Counted from the stretch's first letter, positions 22,962-35,640 are shown. The stretch: 64,000 bases of DNA from Erodium maritimum (GCA_963921825.1 OY997591.1:15805515-15869514); one strand, 5' to 3'. Program-made: numbers and translations. Notes: generated by a model from the letters alone, not told the origin.

Positions 22962-23913
22962 TGTATTAGCCATGAAACTTGACAAATTGGTTTACTGGAG
23001 TTGTGATGCTACATCAATAGTAACATTTAAGTTTGTTCATTAGTTTGCAATTGCTATTGATACACGATGGATCCATTCATCTTTTGGTCATTGAATACAT
23101 ATCTATGAGACAAGACCAGGGGTTGATGTTGATCTACCCCAAGTCTTTTCTATCAATTTTTGAGTATGTTGTATAACTTTTCTTCTTGAGAGTGATGAAT
23201 TTAAAATATGCGCATAATTAAGTATGATTATCTATTTTCCCAATCATTTTTTTATTACATCATTATTCTCACTTGAGTCTATTTTTTTGACAATTTCAAA
23301 CATTATAAACTATTTAACACAATGATTACAAAAGGATGTCAATTTGAAAAACTCAAAACGTTTAGCATTATCCCAAGCCCTTCAATGTAACATAGTTCCA
23401 ACAATAAGAATAGTAGCTGCTTATCTTTATTAAGATTGGGATCGCATGATTATTGCATATAAAGTTCTGTCTTCCTTGTTCGACTAGTTCACTCATTCTC
23501 TTACTGTTCCTTTCTCAAAACGAGGTATCATCATAACGGTTTGATAGATGTTTTAAATTTGAGTAGAAAAGATAGGATTTTTGGGATGTTTTTTTTGAGC
23601 TCAGATGAAGGACAAGTTTAAATGTTTGATTGAGCTCCTACATTTTAAGGGATGGAAAAACTAGAATGAAGAGCGCTCAGACAGGCTAGGGTTTGTCTTC
23701 CATTTCAGAGTGAAACCCAGATCAGAAACTCTACTCCACAAACTATCATCTCTGCACTGTTCATGGGTTTGTTTAGTCCAACAAATAATAAAGGATGTCT
23801 GGAGTTTAAAAAAAAAAGATTGTCACAGATTGAGAAGAAGCATATCATTGGATGATTGTTGGGGACACTACAGAGCACAAGAATGTTACAAGAGGCCAAA
23901 GAATCATTTTGTT
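22962..23913. other. Intergenic between convergent ATXR2-like and peroxidase genes
   Basis: AT-rich sequence that should hold both 3' UTRs, since the two genes converge. No coding region, RNA gene or delimited repeat was recognised. Confidence 0.6.
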
Positions 23914-25126
23914 TCAAGTGTTGACAGATGCACAATGCTTCCTGATCTCACCAACACTGCCTGTCTTCACATTCACCCTTCCCATCTTCTCCATGGAAGT
24001 GGCGAATTCATCCAAGAAGCTCTGCAACGACCCACTCAGGATCTGGTTGATGTAGTTCATTGAGGTGGGGTTTGTGGTCAGAGCTGCATCAGACTCAAAC
24101 AGACCCCTCCTCTTCACCAACTGCTTGTAGTAGCCCAGATCAAATGAGTTCCTGCTACCAGGATTCATCTCCAGAACCGTCGTGTTGTCGCTTTGGGTCT
24201 TGCACTTGTAGGCCTTGAGGCTTGCTGCATATTCACTGTCCAAGGCAGGATCTTGGTCTCCCACACCAGTGAAGTTGTACAGTCTGTTTGACAGTGATGG
24301 ACAGTGGGCGACGCCAATCGTGTGAGCTCCTGAAAATCATCATATCAGACAACATTGTACATAGCAAGTGGAGTCAGGATGACACTGTTTTCATCTGATC
24401 TGATGAGGTCACCTGAGAGCAATACTAAGTCCTTCAAGTCAAGACCCTGGTTGCCAAAAAGGGTTTGGAGGGTAGTGAAGTTGCTGGTGGGAGATGGGAT
24501 GTTGGCTGAGGCCTCTGATGAATCTGAGACTGTCCCATCTCTTCTGCCTGTTGGCACTTTCCAATAAGGACCTCCCTTTTTCATGCAATCATACCAACAT
24601 TGAGTCATTGAATAACAAAGAAGAAGAAGAAATGATGAAAGAGATCTTACTGTGGCCACAATTGAGTCCCTTGCAACCAAGGCAAGAACATCAGCACAAG
24701 AGACAACGCCAGGGCATTCTGCCTCCACCAGGGTCTTGAGGCTGTCAATGAAGTCGAAGCCTCGGAGGGTCTGGTTTGGGATTGAAGTCCTTTCAGATGT
24801 TGTTGAGTTGAGGAGCACAGATGCATCACAACCCTGATCAGAGGAACACAGCAGTGAATATGAAGAAGATGAAAACAGTGAAAGAGAAGAGAGTCTTGTG
24901 TCTTGTGAGGACAGACTCTGACAAAGCAGTCATGGAAATGCATTCTCATGAGAGCAGCTGCCAATGAAGGAACATTGTGGATGTGCTTGCGGACAAAATC
25001 AAGAACAATCGTCTCAGCTCTTGGGCAGCTCCTGGCGTAAAAATTCATCTCAAGTTGAGCATCTGTTGAAGCTAATACTACCACAAAACTCAACACTAGA
25101 CTCCTACCAAAACCCATCTTCCACAT
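23914..25126 (-). CDS. Class III (secretory) plant peroxidase
   Basis: Four exons on the minus strand: 25126-24917, 24833-24651, 24575-24413, 24329-23914, encoding 323 residues, the usual size and three-intron layout of the family. The N-terminus (MWKMGFGRSLVLSFVVVLA) is a signal peptide; the mature part starts near QLEMNFYARSCP. The distal haem site MRMHFHDCFVRGCDASVLL has the catalytic Arg and His. RGFDFIDSLK, VSCADVLALVARDS and the proximal haem-ligand site LLSGAHTIGVAHC follow. Conserved Cys residues and a C-terminal MEKMGRVNVKTG are present. The enzyme oxidises phenolics with H2O2 in the cell wall/apoplast, with roles in lignification, suberin or stress. It resembles the Arabidopsis PER3/PER27 group, but orthology is not assigned. 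I chose ATG 25126 (or 25117) over 25147 because a TATA box at 25159-25166 leaves no room for a transcript containing 25147. The frame is intact. Confidence 0.94.
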
Positions 25127-25158
25127 TTTTTCTTCTGCTTCCAACACTAGAGGACTAA

Positions 25159-25166
25159 CTTTTATA
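25159..25166 (-). promoter_or_regulatory. Probable TATA box of the peroxidase gene
   Basis: Minus strand TATAAAAG, 33-40 bp upstream of the ATG at 25126. With the usual ~30-bp spacing, transcription would start almost at that ATG, giving a very short leader. Confidence 0.5.
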
Positions 25167-26562
25167 CACCAAGAAGCTTCCGCATTCTCGAGATCAACTA
25201 ACTGTATGGTAATAAATATTTTGAGTGGTTAATGTTTGTCCTATTACATCTCTAGTGAGATTAGAGAATTAATAGTGACAGCTTATTTTTCGTCTGTTGT
25301 TAGGCATGTCACAGCTCAAAGTCTCCTTCCTCAGAGACTCTTTGTTCAACCTCACTATAGTTCGTTGCCCTTTCCCCGTGATAGATCAAGGAATATAAGC
25401 CTAAATGAGACAAGCCATGGCGGATGTAGGACTAAAAATGTTTGATAAGAATTTTGAGACCTCTACCTATTTAATCGACTTATTGTAAATCTTCACTACA
25501 CAAGCCATCCCAATAAAATGAACATATACCTTGGTTGGAGTAGTAGACGTCATAGACTTAACCGGATTTAACATTTTATATGTAAAATAAGACTGATACA
25601 TATAACACAAAAGAACAGTGGCGGCAATGTTTTTCTTCTTCCAAAGTGAGGTAACACGAAAGAAAAGTGGTGGCAATGTTTTTGTTCTTCCAAAGTGAGG
25701 TTAGAGGGTTTGAATACCATGAGCATTAAATGGTAGGTCGCTAGGCCTATCTTAGGGCACTGAAATGGTAGTAAGGTAAAGTTCGTAACTTTACCAAGGG
25801 CCTTCATTGTTTTGTAGCTACTTCGGCTAAGAATTGGGTAGTCTTTAAACTCAAACTTGGCAATTAGTAAAAATGTCTTGACTATCTCAATTAATAGCTT
25901 TTGTCTGCTTCATAATACACTTTAAACTGCAGCAAAATAAGAATATACATATTGACACTCGCAATGTCTATAATAATACAAGAATTATACATGTAAGTGA
26001 ATTGCATCATAATATAACAGAGTCAATCCAAAACAGATGTCAAGGTGAGAACGGAAGCTAAACCAACCAAAGTTAAGTCAATGATAATGTTCTTCCGACA
26101 CAGGCACAAGAACTTTCCACAGAAATGGGTCTCGGAAGGGGTCCCAATGGCTTCAAAAACACTGTATCAAGTTCGGAAGTAGAAAATGAACCTGAATCAA
26201 CCTGCCGTATAACCTACCATTCCTGCACATTATATCACATAAAGACAGATCAACACAGAAGTGGACAGAACAGACAGAGCCTCAGAAAAAAAAAATCTAC
26301 ATCCTTGATGCCACAATAGGATTATACTTGTAACCTTGATTCCTTCCTTGGAAAAATCAGCACCCAAAATATATATCATTTTTATCACAATAAAGTAATG
26401 AAATTATTAACTTGTAAATTTCCTGATTTTCTTTTCTCCTTTTATATCATGAGATACTGTACCAGAAAATGTTGAGCCAGAGTCTTTTCGGACCCAGGCA
26501 AGGGCCAAAGTCAGTATCCAGAACAAGCCATCACCATTTACAGTTCAACTGAACAAAATGCT
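25167..26562. other. Intergenic: peroxidase upstream region and APO4-like 3' flank
   Basis: No gene recognised. It contains a small tandem duplication, two ~40-bp copies about 49 bp apart (25613-25652 and 25663-25702), both with 'ggcaatgttttt' and 'ttccaaagtgaggt'. Bases after about 26340 are probably the 3' UTR of the minus-strand APO4-like gene. Confidence 0.6.
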
Positions 26563-28113
26563 TCAGGGGTCAGGTCCCGCTAAACCCTTTACTTTCATCA
26601 TAGAGAAATACTTATTTGATGGAACAAAATCGGCTTGAACACACAGCTCTACCACCGCTGGTAAATGCCCATAGTAACCTTTTCCTTTATCCAGCAATAC
26701 TGGGGGATCAAAAGAACGCCGCCGCCACACAAGATTTTCAGGCACTAAGTCATCTACGTTCGCCTTCTTCCATAAATGAGTTCCACTCGTATTTTCGTAC
26801 TTGTATACTCCACAAAGGCGGGCACTTTGCCTGTACGGTCCGACATGGACTTCTGAACAATAAGTGCAAACTTTGACTGGATATACATGCAACAACATCT
26901 GCACACCAGTTCTAACTGTCTCCCACGCCTCAAAAGTTCCCTCTGCTATGTATCTAAGATCATCAGGTGACAAAGATTTAGCATCTTTAACGTCACCAAA
27001 CATGCGGTCCAAAGTGTCCAAGTATTGAGCTTCATCAGAGGGATGAACCCCTAATTGCCGGCATAGCTCTAGAACTGCAGGAACACGTTCAGAATCAGAT
27101 TTTTGGTGGTGCTTAATAACATCTTGGGACGATTTTTGCACGTGAAATGTTTCTACTTCGACAAGTATATCACTTAAACCACCACTGACCCACCGATGAA
27201 GAAACTTCTTGCCATTGTGCCATGGGCCGCAACAAGTTCTAATTAAGTGACCCTTTTCACCAACATATACTTCTGGACAGAACCTGCAGCAGTAGTTTAC
27301 ATTCAGAAATCAAAGCTGGATTTCTCTTAATCTCTGTCGGAAATCTTATCTTAAATAAGAAGGATGGGTAATCACAAACGCACAATCAAATTAGACTTCT
27401 CTCACTAAATACATATGAGATGTTTCAATATCTTTTCTCGTATTGTTTATACACGTCAATCTAAAACTGAACTCGTAGACATAACTTATGGAGACTGATC
27501 CCAATATATTGCATACATTGGCCATTGAAGTTAACTACTTATTGCTAACCAACAATACATAGCAATCACTAATTTTTATCACATGCAAGCAGCTAGACAT
27601 GATAAGGGCCAAAGAGAACTAACAGCTGCACCAGCAACATCTAAGTCAATTTAGTTCAACTCACGCTCAGAATACAAGACAGGCATTCACATACCTTCAC
27701 AGAAATATCAAAACAAGCAAGAGCAATCAAGGTTCACATTTTGTATGTTGTTTTCGCACACTAACATTGCTTGGCCAACCTTTAAACACATATGGACAAG
27801 TTCCAAAGGCAAAATCCAATGCAGAACATAAAATAATACGTCAATTCTCATAGCTGACTTACTTGCAAATGACGACGGGGAACACCTTGAGAAGGGTAGA
27901 AACGCCATGTATGAGACTTGCTCTGGCCCTAAGCACTCCTTTCAGCACTGGAACCATGTGGGGAATCGGATACTCCTTCGCTCGATTCTCAATTCGTTCA
28001 AGTATCACAGGCTTGAGATTCCTTAAGTCCATTTTTGAGGAGTACAATCGGCTGATACAGTATCTGAATTCCCCTAAAGCATTTCTCCATTGCCTCTTTC
28101 TCAAAAGAACCAT
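26563..28113 (-). CDS. APO4: APO-family organellar RNA-binding protein, APO4-like
   Basis: Two coding exons on the minus strand, 28113-27863 and 27283-26563, joined in phase 2 (AA|G) across a 579-bp intron, give 323 residues. The start MVLLRKRQWRNALGEFRYCI is basic and amphipathic, like an organelle-targeting peptide. It precedes SSKMDLRNLKPVILERIENR, typical of APO proteins. Two Cys-rich APO repeats follow: VICKFCPEVYVGEKGHLIRT with CCGPWHNGK, and VKVCTYCSEVHVGPYRQSAR with LCGVYKYE. After the second repeat come HLWKKANVDDLVPENLVWRR and GHLPAVVELCVQA. APO proteins bind intron RNA and aid group II intron splicing in chloroplasts or mitochondria. The length and N-terminus fit APO4, the mitochondrial member, better than the longer chloroplast members; that assignment is from memory. 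The frame is open. Confidence 0.9.
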
Positions 28114-28660
28114 AGCAACCAACACTGAGTAGATGAAACAATTGCAAAGATTCTGTCATGCATTACATCAAACACCTAGCAATCAAGCATACACATTTGC
28201 ATATCATACCACTTATATGGGTATTGATTGATGGATGAAAAAAAAAAGTAGACACATGAAGCTGCAATTAATTAGAAAGAAAAACTAAATGGGTACGTCA
28301 ACAAGCATTAACCCGGTTCATATCTTTTGGGGGGTTTAATCGTTTTTTTTTCTTCAGATGAATCTCCATATAAAGAGAAAAACGGAACAAAAAATATTAC
28401 CTGTGGTTCGAAGGAATCAGTCAAGGTGAGCGGCACCGGAGAAAGAAGCTGGAAGCCGCCGGAAGTTGCAGCCTGTTAGGGGCTGCCGGAATTTCCCCGC
28501 CGCCTCGCCGATGTTTTAGGATGCACACGATTTTCAGATCAGGTGTTTTCTGGTGAGGTAGAACGCCTCCTCAGCAGCCTCTTCTTTCTGGTTTGTTTGT
28601 AGTCGGAAAGGGTTTTTGTGAAGCTGAGGGAGACGATGAACCGGAGGGTTCTGGAGGATT
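28114..28660 (-). promoter_or_regulatory. 5' UTR with intron and upstream region of the APO4-like gene
   Basis: A splice acceptor ctactcag| ends at 28125 (minus), only 11 nt before the ATG. A donor ccacag|gtaat lies at 28401/28400. A 5' UTR intron 28400-28125 is therefore likely, with the leader exon from 28401 to somewhere near 28600. The in-frame GTG at 28125 would use the acceptor's last G, so it is not in the mRNA. Confidence 0.6.
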
Positions 28661-28739
28661 TTAAAAAATACTAAATAAAAATTACTCTTAATTATATATA
28701 TATATTTTAAAACGGGTATATGAGGTATTGTATTACTTG

Positions 28740-29455
28740 TAAAGAATAACCCTCACGGGTTAGGACATGACTGTTCAGGATTCCAGATATTTGTCTCGGT
28801 CGACCGTAGTCCACCAGGCGTCCATAGATCTGTAAAAAAATGTCTGCTACTGCTTGCAGATCTAAACTTAAGAGTTTCTCTTACCAACATTTCAAACGAA
28901 AGAAATCTCAAAATCCTAAAACAAGATAACCAAAGACCTAATCGACCTATGAAATTGATAAACAACAAACCTAAAAGGAAAATGGCTAGTGCTTCAAATG
29001 AGGCTTTCCCGAGACTCCCCAGCACTGGTGGTCCCGGGTCTGTGGGTATAGGTCTCAGATAAATCTCCGCACCCCCGTCGGGCCCTATCATTCTTCCCGT
29101 GGAGGGTCCATCCCCTCCATATGCAGTTCCTGATCCCGCTTCAGCGCAGCGTCCTGAATTCTCTCTTTCGGAATGTTGACATCTTCAGGCACTCCTTCCT
29201 CTTGCAGTTGTAATGTGTGTGGGCATACCGCTGGTTCCGTCGGTTCTCATGTCTCCCCGTCCATCATGGATGGCTCAGAATCCATACCCTCAGTAGGGTT
29301 TGACGAGGGTGGAACTTTCACTCCCACGTTATTTCCCTTTGCCTCAAATCGTTTGTGGCGAGGACGGGGACCGATTGCCGGGTTGTACTTCAACAAGCCT
29401 CTGAGATACACTAGCAGGTGATCTTGGTTATAGCGACGGAATAGAGGCCTAGCAG
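28740..29455 (+). repeat. Transposon-derived sequence, probably LINE-related
   Basis: A GC-richer block adjoining AT-rich APO4 flank. It has broken frames on both strands, e.g. + strand ATGGCTAGTGCTTCAAATG at about 28982 leading into Pro/Gly-rich sequence with stops. Its style matches the ORF1 leader regions at 39400 and 46200. Element ends were not found. Confidence 0.4.
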
Positions 29456-30190
29456 TTGCCTAACGGTGTAACTGCTTCCCCTGGGATCGCGGTGTCGCCC
29501 CCCCCCCCCCACACCTCAGGTTGGGAGGCCCGATCGAGTCCGGCTTGAGAGATGGACGTTGTTGTGGTATTTGACGTTGTCCCAGATGGAACCACACTCT
29601 CCGGCCGCGGTACCCTTGGGGTCTGCCCCTTAATCGTGGCCCTTGGTGGTCCATAAACCCTAGCAGTGTCCCATCGGCCGCAGAGTTCATGCACGATAGG
29701 TGGCGGTGGTCGTGCGTACCAATGGGCGTGTGACCGTCCTCCGGGCCGATGGCCAAACAAACCTGGTCGATGATACCTACCAGTCCTGTCGGGGGTGAAC
29801 GGGAACGGCCGATAGGGCGGGCGAGCATGCATACGATATTGTTCATATATGTACTATGGTGGTGTCGGGCGGGACTACCAGACTGGATCGCGCGGCGGAG
29901 CATGGATGGACTGGTGGTGCAGGTGGTAGCGACGGGGGAAGGCGCGTTGTAGTTGCCAGCATAGGTTTTGGCTGGTGGCGAATCGACGATGAAGCCGAGC
30001 GGCTGGCCGCACGAGGGGGTAGGGAATCCATGGTTGCTCGGCTTGCATGCTAGGTAGAAGATGAGGAGTCGAAGCTTGCACTTTGGAATAAAGGACACCT
30101 GCGGCGACGGATGCGCAACCCTATTAAGGTTTAGACTTCGAACCCTAAAGGGTTCTCCGAGAGAGTTACCAACATTATATATATATTTTT
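29456..30190 (-). other. Pro/Arg/Ser-rich minus-strand open region, unidentified
   Basis: A 212-codon frame (30098-29460) and a 127-codon frame (29832-29449) overlap on the minus strand. The composition is Pro/Arg/Ser/His-rich with a C12 tract (about 29499-29510). A short frame begins MDSLPPRAASRSASSSIRHQ at 30031. Frames change without splice signals, and no domain is recognised. I think it is a decayed retroelement leader/ORF1-like region on the minus strand rather than a host gene. Confidence 0.35.
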
Positions 30191-31420
30191 CATTTACATT
30201 ATATTTATTAAAATTCCTTTATACATTTTGGACGACGGGGGAAACCTCTCCACGGAAGGGATAGGTGCGGCAAGGAGATTTGGTCGGAAGAGGGACGGGT
30301 CCGGTGTGTAGATGGACTCTGGGGAAAGGTCCTCGACCTCGTACATGTTATGACCGTAGAAGGTGCCAACTCCTCTTGTAGGGTGAGTTACTCTCGGCTC
30401 ACATCGCTGGACACTAGAGAGTCTTCTCCGTTGGGCTATCCGGTAGTGGAGGCGACAAGGAGCCATCTCCGAAAGAGCTTGTGCGCCTCTCACCCAAAGG
30501 TAGCCCAGGAGTTGCTAGGGTCGAAACTAACTCGCTGATGCATCTTGTGGCGACATAGAGGGCTTCAGACACCTCATTGGAGTCAGAGGCGAGTACCCTT
30601 CCTTGATCCTTTTCTTCGGCAACGGGAGGGTAACATCAAGGTGCGGTACTGGGCACATGGAGCGGATATGTTGGATCTAATGCTCTCTCGTTCAAGGTCC
30701 AGCGAGCGACTGGAATTGTTGTCATCAGTCTGGTTCTGATAGGAGTTTACGAAGAGGATCTCCTACCCTTATTCCAACGTCGTTCTCTGTCGTGCATAGA
30801 GGATTTCATCTGGTGGACTAGTGGTTGGAACGTGGCCTACCACGTGTGTTAGTGCTTTCGGCGGGGAATTCTAGATATAGAATCTGAGGGATCAACGTAC
30901 TCCAGTGGGGTATCTCAACCATGGGAGAGGGGTAGTAAGCACCCTCACCTCGCCCAATGAGAAGTTCGTGGGCCAATGGTGAGGTCTGTGAGTACTGCTG
31001 CCTCACTAGATGTATGGTGGTAGTGGTTTCATCAAGAATCAACATAATATTCCTTTACTATCTCGGGAGCCAACACTTTCGCGTTTTTGGAGCACTACAT
31101 TATCATTCAAGGGAGGACAACGCACTTTGGATCCACGAAGGAGTACTTAGTCCGCCTCGGCGCCAACCTTCCGGAAATGGGACGGGTCTGTCCTAACTTT
31201 CTGGTGTCCTCGACCGGTATCAGATCATCCTTCCCTCGACATCCACCTGGAGCATTTTAGTCTATGAGTATTTTTTCAAGTCTTTTGTATAGTCCCATGA
31301 TGTTCAGACACTACAATTCAGCTTTCTGTTGCTTTATCTAGTTTATTACTTTCTGGTTACCTCGCTTTGGGTCGGGATTTTATCTTTTTTTTTAATATAA
31401 TGGTTATGATTACAATTCAA
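30190..31420 (+). mobile_element. LINE fragment (3' part), same family as 41217-42538
   Basis: The stretch 31045-31170 aligns with 42165-42275 (both have 'tttggagc', 'attatca..caagggaggac' and 'gcac.....ggagtact'). The upstream parts (30910-31040 and 42060-42160) match more loosely. The 3' end near 31380-31420 is T-rich then 'aatataatggttatgattac', resembling 'aatataatagttcatt' at 42518. No clear target duplication was found. Confidence 0.55.
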
Positions 31421-32358
31421 ATACAAATTCCTTTATGTGACATCCTAGATTTTTAGAATTGTCATCTAATCTTGTGAGTCGTGACATCTAGAATCAAATT
31501 AATGATAAAAACGGCCCTAAAAATAGTTAATGACAAAAACGTCCTCATGTTATTTGTTTTTGTTTAAGTGAATTGATTCCTGGCTTAATTGTTTTTGTAC
31601 CCCTTTTGAATTTGTAACACACCTTTAGTACCCTTTTGTTTTGTAACGTTCAAAAACAGTCCCCACGTTTTGGTTACCACCGTTTGCTAGCTTTTTCGAC
31701 AAAATGGCTTTTTTTACCCCTCTCTAATCAAACAAACTACAATTTTACCATTAAAATCAAAATAAAATTTAAATTTAGAAACAACATTTAGTCACAATAA
31801 TTCTTTTTTAATTTTTTCTTTAAAAATTAATTTTTTTCTTTAAAACTTAATTTTATTTTATAAAAATTTCAATTTTTAGTTTTTTAGTTTCTATGTTTTT
31901 CTTTAACTTTTAATTCCTCTTCTTTTGTTTTAAGGGTAAATTTCATCTCTCTGTCCTAACTATTCAATATTTTCATCTTATTACCCTATTATTATTATTT
32001 TTGGCACCTCATTACCTTAGAATGCATTTTTTTCACTTTCATACATGCCGTTAATTTTTATCCATTTTTGGATGGAAAATAGTCATGTGTCTGGCACATG
32101 ACCCCAACATTTTTTAAAATGACAACACTACCCTTTTATTTCTAACCTAGCCTATTTCTAACCCTTACCATTTAATTATCTCTATATGTACACTCAGCCA
32201 ACACTCTCGTTTCCTCTCGTCTCTCTCTATCTACACACTCTTCTACTCCATCAGTTCACCTTCGTCTCCGTCCAAATCTCGGACAAACCTCGAAGCTTCG
32301 TCCAGATCCGACTTCACCTTGTCATCATTGTGGTGGGGTGACGGCGACGAGATCCGAC

Positions 32359-32466
32359 GATTTCGTCTTCTGTAGACACGAGGACCCAATCAACGATTTC
32401 ACCTTCTGTAGACACGAGGACCCAATCAACTATTTAGCCTTCTGTAGACACGAGGACCTAATCATC
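32359..32466 (+). repeat. 36-bp tandem repeat, 3 units
   Basis: Three 36-bp units with the core ctgtagacacgaggaccca. In the open frame 32338-32628 they encode three 12-residue repeats of the type FCRHEDPIND. The period is a multiple of three, so the frame is kept. It lies inside the TIR element 31934-33679. Confidence 0.9.
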
Positions 32467-32649
32467 GACCTCTCTAGACTCCGCACTCGTGGAGGCGGAG
32501 GAGACAGTCCAAGCCGATGGAGTATCCCCGACCACCAGGAAAGGCTCTGTCCTGATGGCTACCTCTTTAACCGGACCCTTCTTCATCTCATCCATGGCCA
32601 TGTCGGGTTTGATTTTATTTGGTTTTAATGGAGATTTAGAAGTAAGGGG

Positions 32650-32815
32650 TTGGATTTGGGTCTGATTTTGGAGTACAAAAAACATGGATTAGAGGTTCAA
32701 GTGTAGATTTCAGGTTTGGGTGTGTTTTTGGAGTAAAACAGACATGGATTAGAGATTCAAGTGGAGATTTCAGGTTTGGGTGTGTTTTTGGAGTAAAAGA
32801 GACGTGGATTAGGGG
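32650..32815. repeat. ~64-bp imperfect tandem repeat, about 2.5 units
   Basis: Repeated blocks 'tttgggtgtgtttttggagt' and 'catggattagagattcaagt' lie in the same TIR element, just downstream of the 36-bp array. Confidence 0.8.
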
Positions 32816-33711
32816 GGTGGTTTATGAGTGTTGTAGTTTAAAATTTGTAGTTGGAAAGCTTTTAGTCACTTGTTGATGCACGATGATGATGAGTTGTTAG
32901 CATTATAATGTGATTTTAGTTTCTCTCTAAAATTTGTCTTAACCGGATAAGAACAAGGGTACTCAATTTGGATATCACACACACGAAGATTTTGGGGATT
33001 TTTGAGAAAGATTGGGTATTTTTATGATATTTCAAGAATAAAGATTAAATTAAAGAAATGTAAAGAAAATTATAAAATTATTTATATAATAATTTTTTTG
33101 AAAAAATTATGAAATATAGTTTTTATAGATTTTTTAAGATCAAATCTGAATTTTATATATTTTTAAAATAAATTAAAAATAATATATATATATCATTAAA
33201 ATTAAAATATGATTAATTATATTTCTAAAATGAAAATATGATTTATATAATTAACTATTAATACAAACAAAAACTTATTTTAATAAATAAAAATGATTTC
33301 TATATATTTCAAAATTAAAATCTGATTTTAAATATAAAAATTGATTTTTAAAAATAAAAAAAATATTTTTTTCAAAGAAAATATAATTTAAAAAAATAGA
33401 AAACTGTTGTTTTATAAAATAAATAATAATATTCTTTTTGAAAACAAATGACATGCTTTTAAAAATTTGACTGTTTATGAGGTTATTATGGACTTTTTAA
33501 TTGTTTGGATGGAAAAATGGACGACAAGTTGACGGCGCGCACTATAGTGAAAAAAAATTACATTCTAGGATAGTGAGGTGCCACGAAAAGTAGTTATGGT
33601 AGTGAGATGAAAAAAATGAACAATTATAGTAATGAGATGAAAAAAATGAATAGTTAGGATAGTGAGATGAAATTTACTCTTATTTTAATCTCTTTCAATT
33701 GAAATAAGAGA

Positions 33712-34290
33712 TTAAATAGGATTAGATATGAGTGGGGAGTATATTTGCAAATCCTTATCATCCTGATTACAATTCAAAGTTGAAACATCCTCTTCATGAT
33801 TCTCAAAATCTTCCCAATCCTTTTCCTCATTTTCTCCAGGGAAGTAGTAATCGGAAAAAAAGTTGTGATACATCAAAAACTTTAATAGCATCAGCACAGA
33901 ATTTGAACGATGATGAACCCAAATGAAGCATGAGAGTTTCAAAGGATAGCCCGTCATTTCTATGGATTAAAAAATGCGCCTTGTCAAACGATAAGGATGG
34001 ATCATTATCACAAATTACTTTAAGAAGAGTTTCCAAAGAACGTCCAATCGACATGATTGTATCCCTAGTTCTTTCATGAAAAGGAACTCCTTCCACAACG
34101 ATCCACTGAAGAAAAAAAAAACTCCAAGAATAACTAGAGCTCCTGAATTACTGATAACTTCAAACCAAGGATGTAAATATTTCCAATTGGTACTCTCTAA
34201 ATAGTCTTTGAAAGTAGGATTTAGGACTCTGAGAAGGAAGATTCGATTTCCATAAAAACGAAGAACAACGTCTTCCAATCCCAAAGAGGA
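33712..34290 (-). pseudogene. LINE ORF1-like (DUF4283-type) fragment, broken
   Basis: Minus-strand frames read NRIFLLRVLNPTFKDYLEST and, after a T-tract frame change near 34110, QWIVVEGVPFHERTRDTIMS and DKAHFLIHRNDG. The order (W-I-x-V-x-GVP then D-x-A-x-x-L-I) is the same as in the DUF4283-like ORF1 at 49780-50718. I take it as a remnant of the nucleic-acid-binding ORF1 of a plant L1 element. It cannot be expressed as one protein. Confidence 0.5.
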
Positions 34291-35640
34291 TAACGATAAT
34301 GCATATTGTTGACTGCTCCAATTATTGTGAGATAAAATAGTAAATCCTAACGTGATTTTCGAATCAGTTGGAGTTGATATTGGAGAGGATCAGACGTTGG
34401 GTTGTGAGGATTGCGACCAGATTGGGTTGGACGTGTTGCTTGCGGGTCAATCAACCCATATGGGTCTGACCCAAATTGACTAGACCCGACTCGATCCAAA
34501 TCAAATTGACCCGATCTGTGTAGATTTGACCCATATGTATATTATGGTTATTAAGGAGTTGGGAGTTGGTCCTGGTTCAGCTTCTGGAGAGGTTGTTCAG
34601 TTGTCGGCTCAGCATATCATTCCTTGGAAGGACGTTGTCCTTAAGCCTAACGGTAAGGGTGGTCCTCCGAAGAAACAATAAGTTTTTTTGAAGAGTCCTA
34701 ATTATCTGCGCTTCACGAGGTCAAACAAACAGTCTAGCGTTGCAACGTCGTCTCTTGAAACTGATGCATGGACTCAAATTCGTGATGTGACTACTAAGAA
34801 GAAAGCTGGATAGTAGTTTTTGGGGAAATTTACACATAACCCTCCCTACTATCGCCGTTTTTTCACATCACCCCCTTACCTTTTTTTTACATTTAACCCC
34901 CTTAACTTCATTTGTTTTTCAATTTAATCCAAGGTCGTTAACTTTCCATCCAAAATATCTAAAAAGACAAAACTACCCCTCATTAACCTTCAAATTTTCA
35001 AGTCCATGCCATTGTTCTGTGAAGCCTAAAACAAATTTGCTTTCTCATTAAAAAATTTCAATTATTATTTTTAATCAGTTTTATTTAATAAAAAAATGAT
35101 TTTCTCAATTATTATTTTTCATTAATTTCAAATATTTTTTTCCTTTACTATTTTTTAAGGAATTTCCTTTACTAATTTTATTTTCACTATCTCATTGAAA
35201 AATCATTCATTTTCCAAATATCTTTAATTTCATTATTTTTATTTTCTTATTTCAATATTTATTATATTATTTAGTTTCTTATCATTACTTTTTGAAATAT
35301 TTCTTTTTCTCATTATTTTTTTCTTTACTTTTTTAATAATTCTTTTCATAATTCCATAACCATTTTGTCCACCGAATTCCTCCCCACTCGAAATCCGGTC
35401 ATCGTGAACCACCACACCACAGATCAAATCTCACCGCTACCAATTCCAGTCAACAAAAACATAAGAAAATACAGAAGCAAGAGGAAAAAAAATCATAGAA
35501 ACAGATCTAAAATACAAATCAAATCTGCAAAAAAAAAAAAAACACTAATTTCCTAAATTGTTCTTCCCATTTCGCTTCTTCCATTTAATTCCTGTCAATA
35601 GTTCCTGAACTCGTCGGAGGTCGAGTAATTGATGGCTGGT
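34291..35640. other. AT-rich repeat remnants, no gene
   Basis: Bases 34400-34810 contain decayed coding-like sequence on + (SASGEVVQLSAQHIIPWKDV) that I cannot place. From about 34820 there is an unpaired MULE-like left end (ggggaaatttacacataacc, spaced 'cccccttacc', inner 'gtcgttaactttcc'). No inverted partner was found downstream. The rest to 35640 is AT-rich. Confidence 0.45.

Larger units (their letters stand above)
31934..33679. mobile_element. Non-autonomous MULE-type TIR element (1746 bp)
   Basis: The left end GGGTAAATTTCATCTCTCTG pairs with the reverse complement of the right end, GAGTAAATTTCATCTCACTA, and similarity extends ~130 bp (taactattca, ggcacctca, tagaatg). Flanks are ttgttttaa (31925-31933) and ttattttaa (33680-33688), a 9-bp duplication with one change. 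The inside has a CT-rich leader-like stretch (32210-32330), a three-unit 36-bp coding-type repeat and a short open frame. It could be a captured gene fragment. The rest is AT-rich filler. Confidence 0.8.

Noticed and set aside
25127..25147. Upstream ATG at 25147 as peroxidase start
   Set aside because: The TATA box at 25159-25166 places the transcription start downstream of it, and the signal peptide begins at 25126 or 25117.
28113..28125. GTG at 28125 as start of the APO4-like protein
   Set aside because: The base is part of the splice acceptor AG; the first ATG in the exon is 28113.
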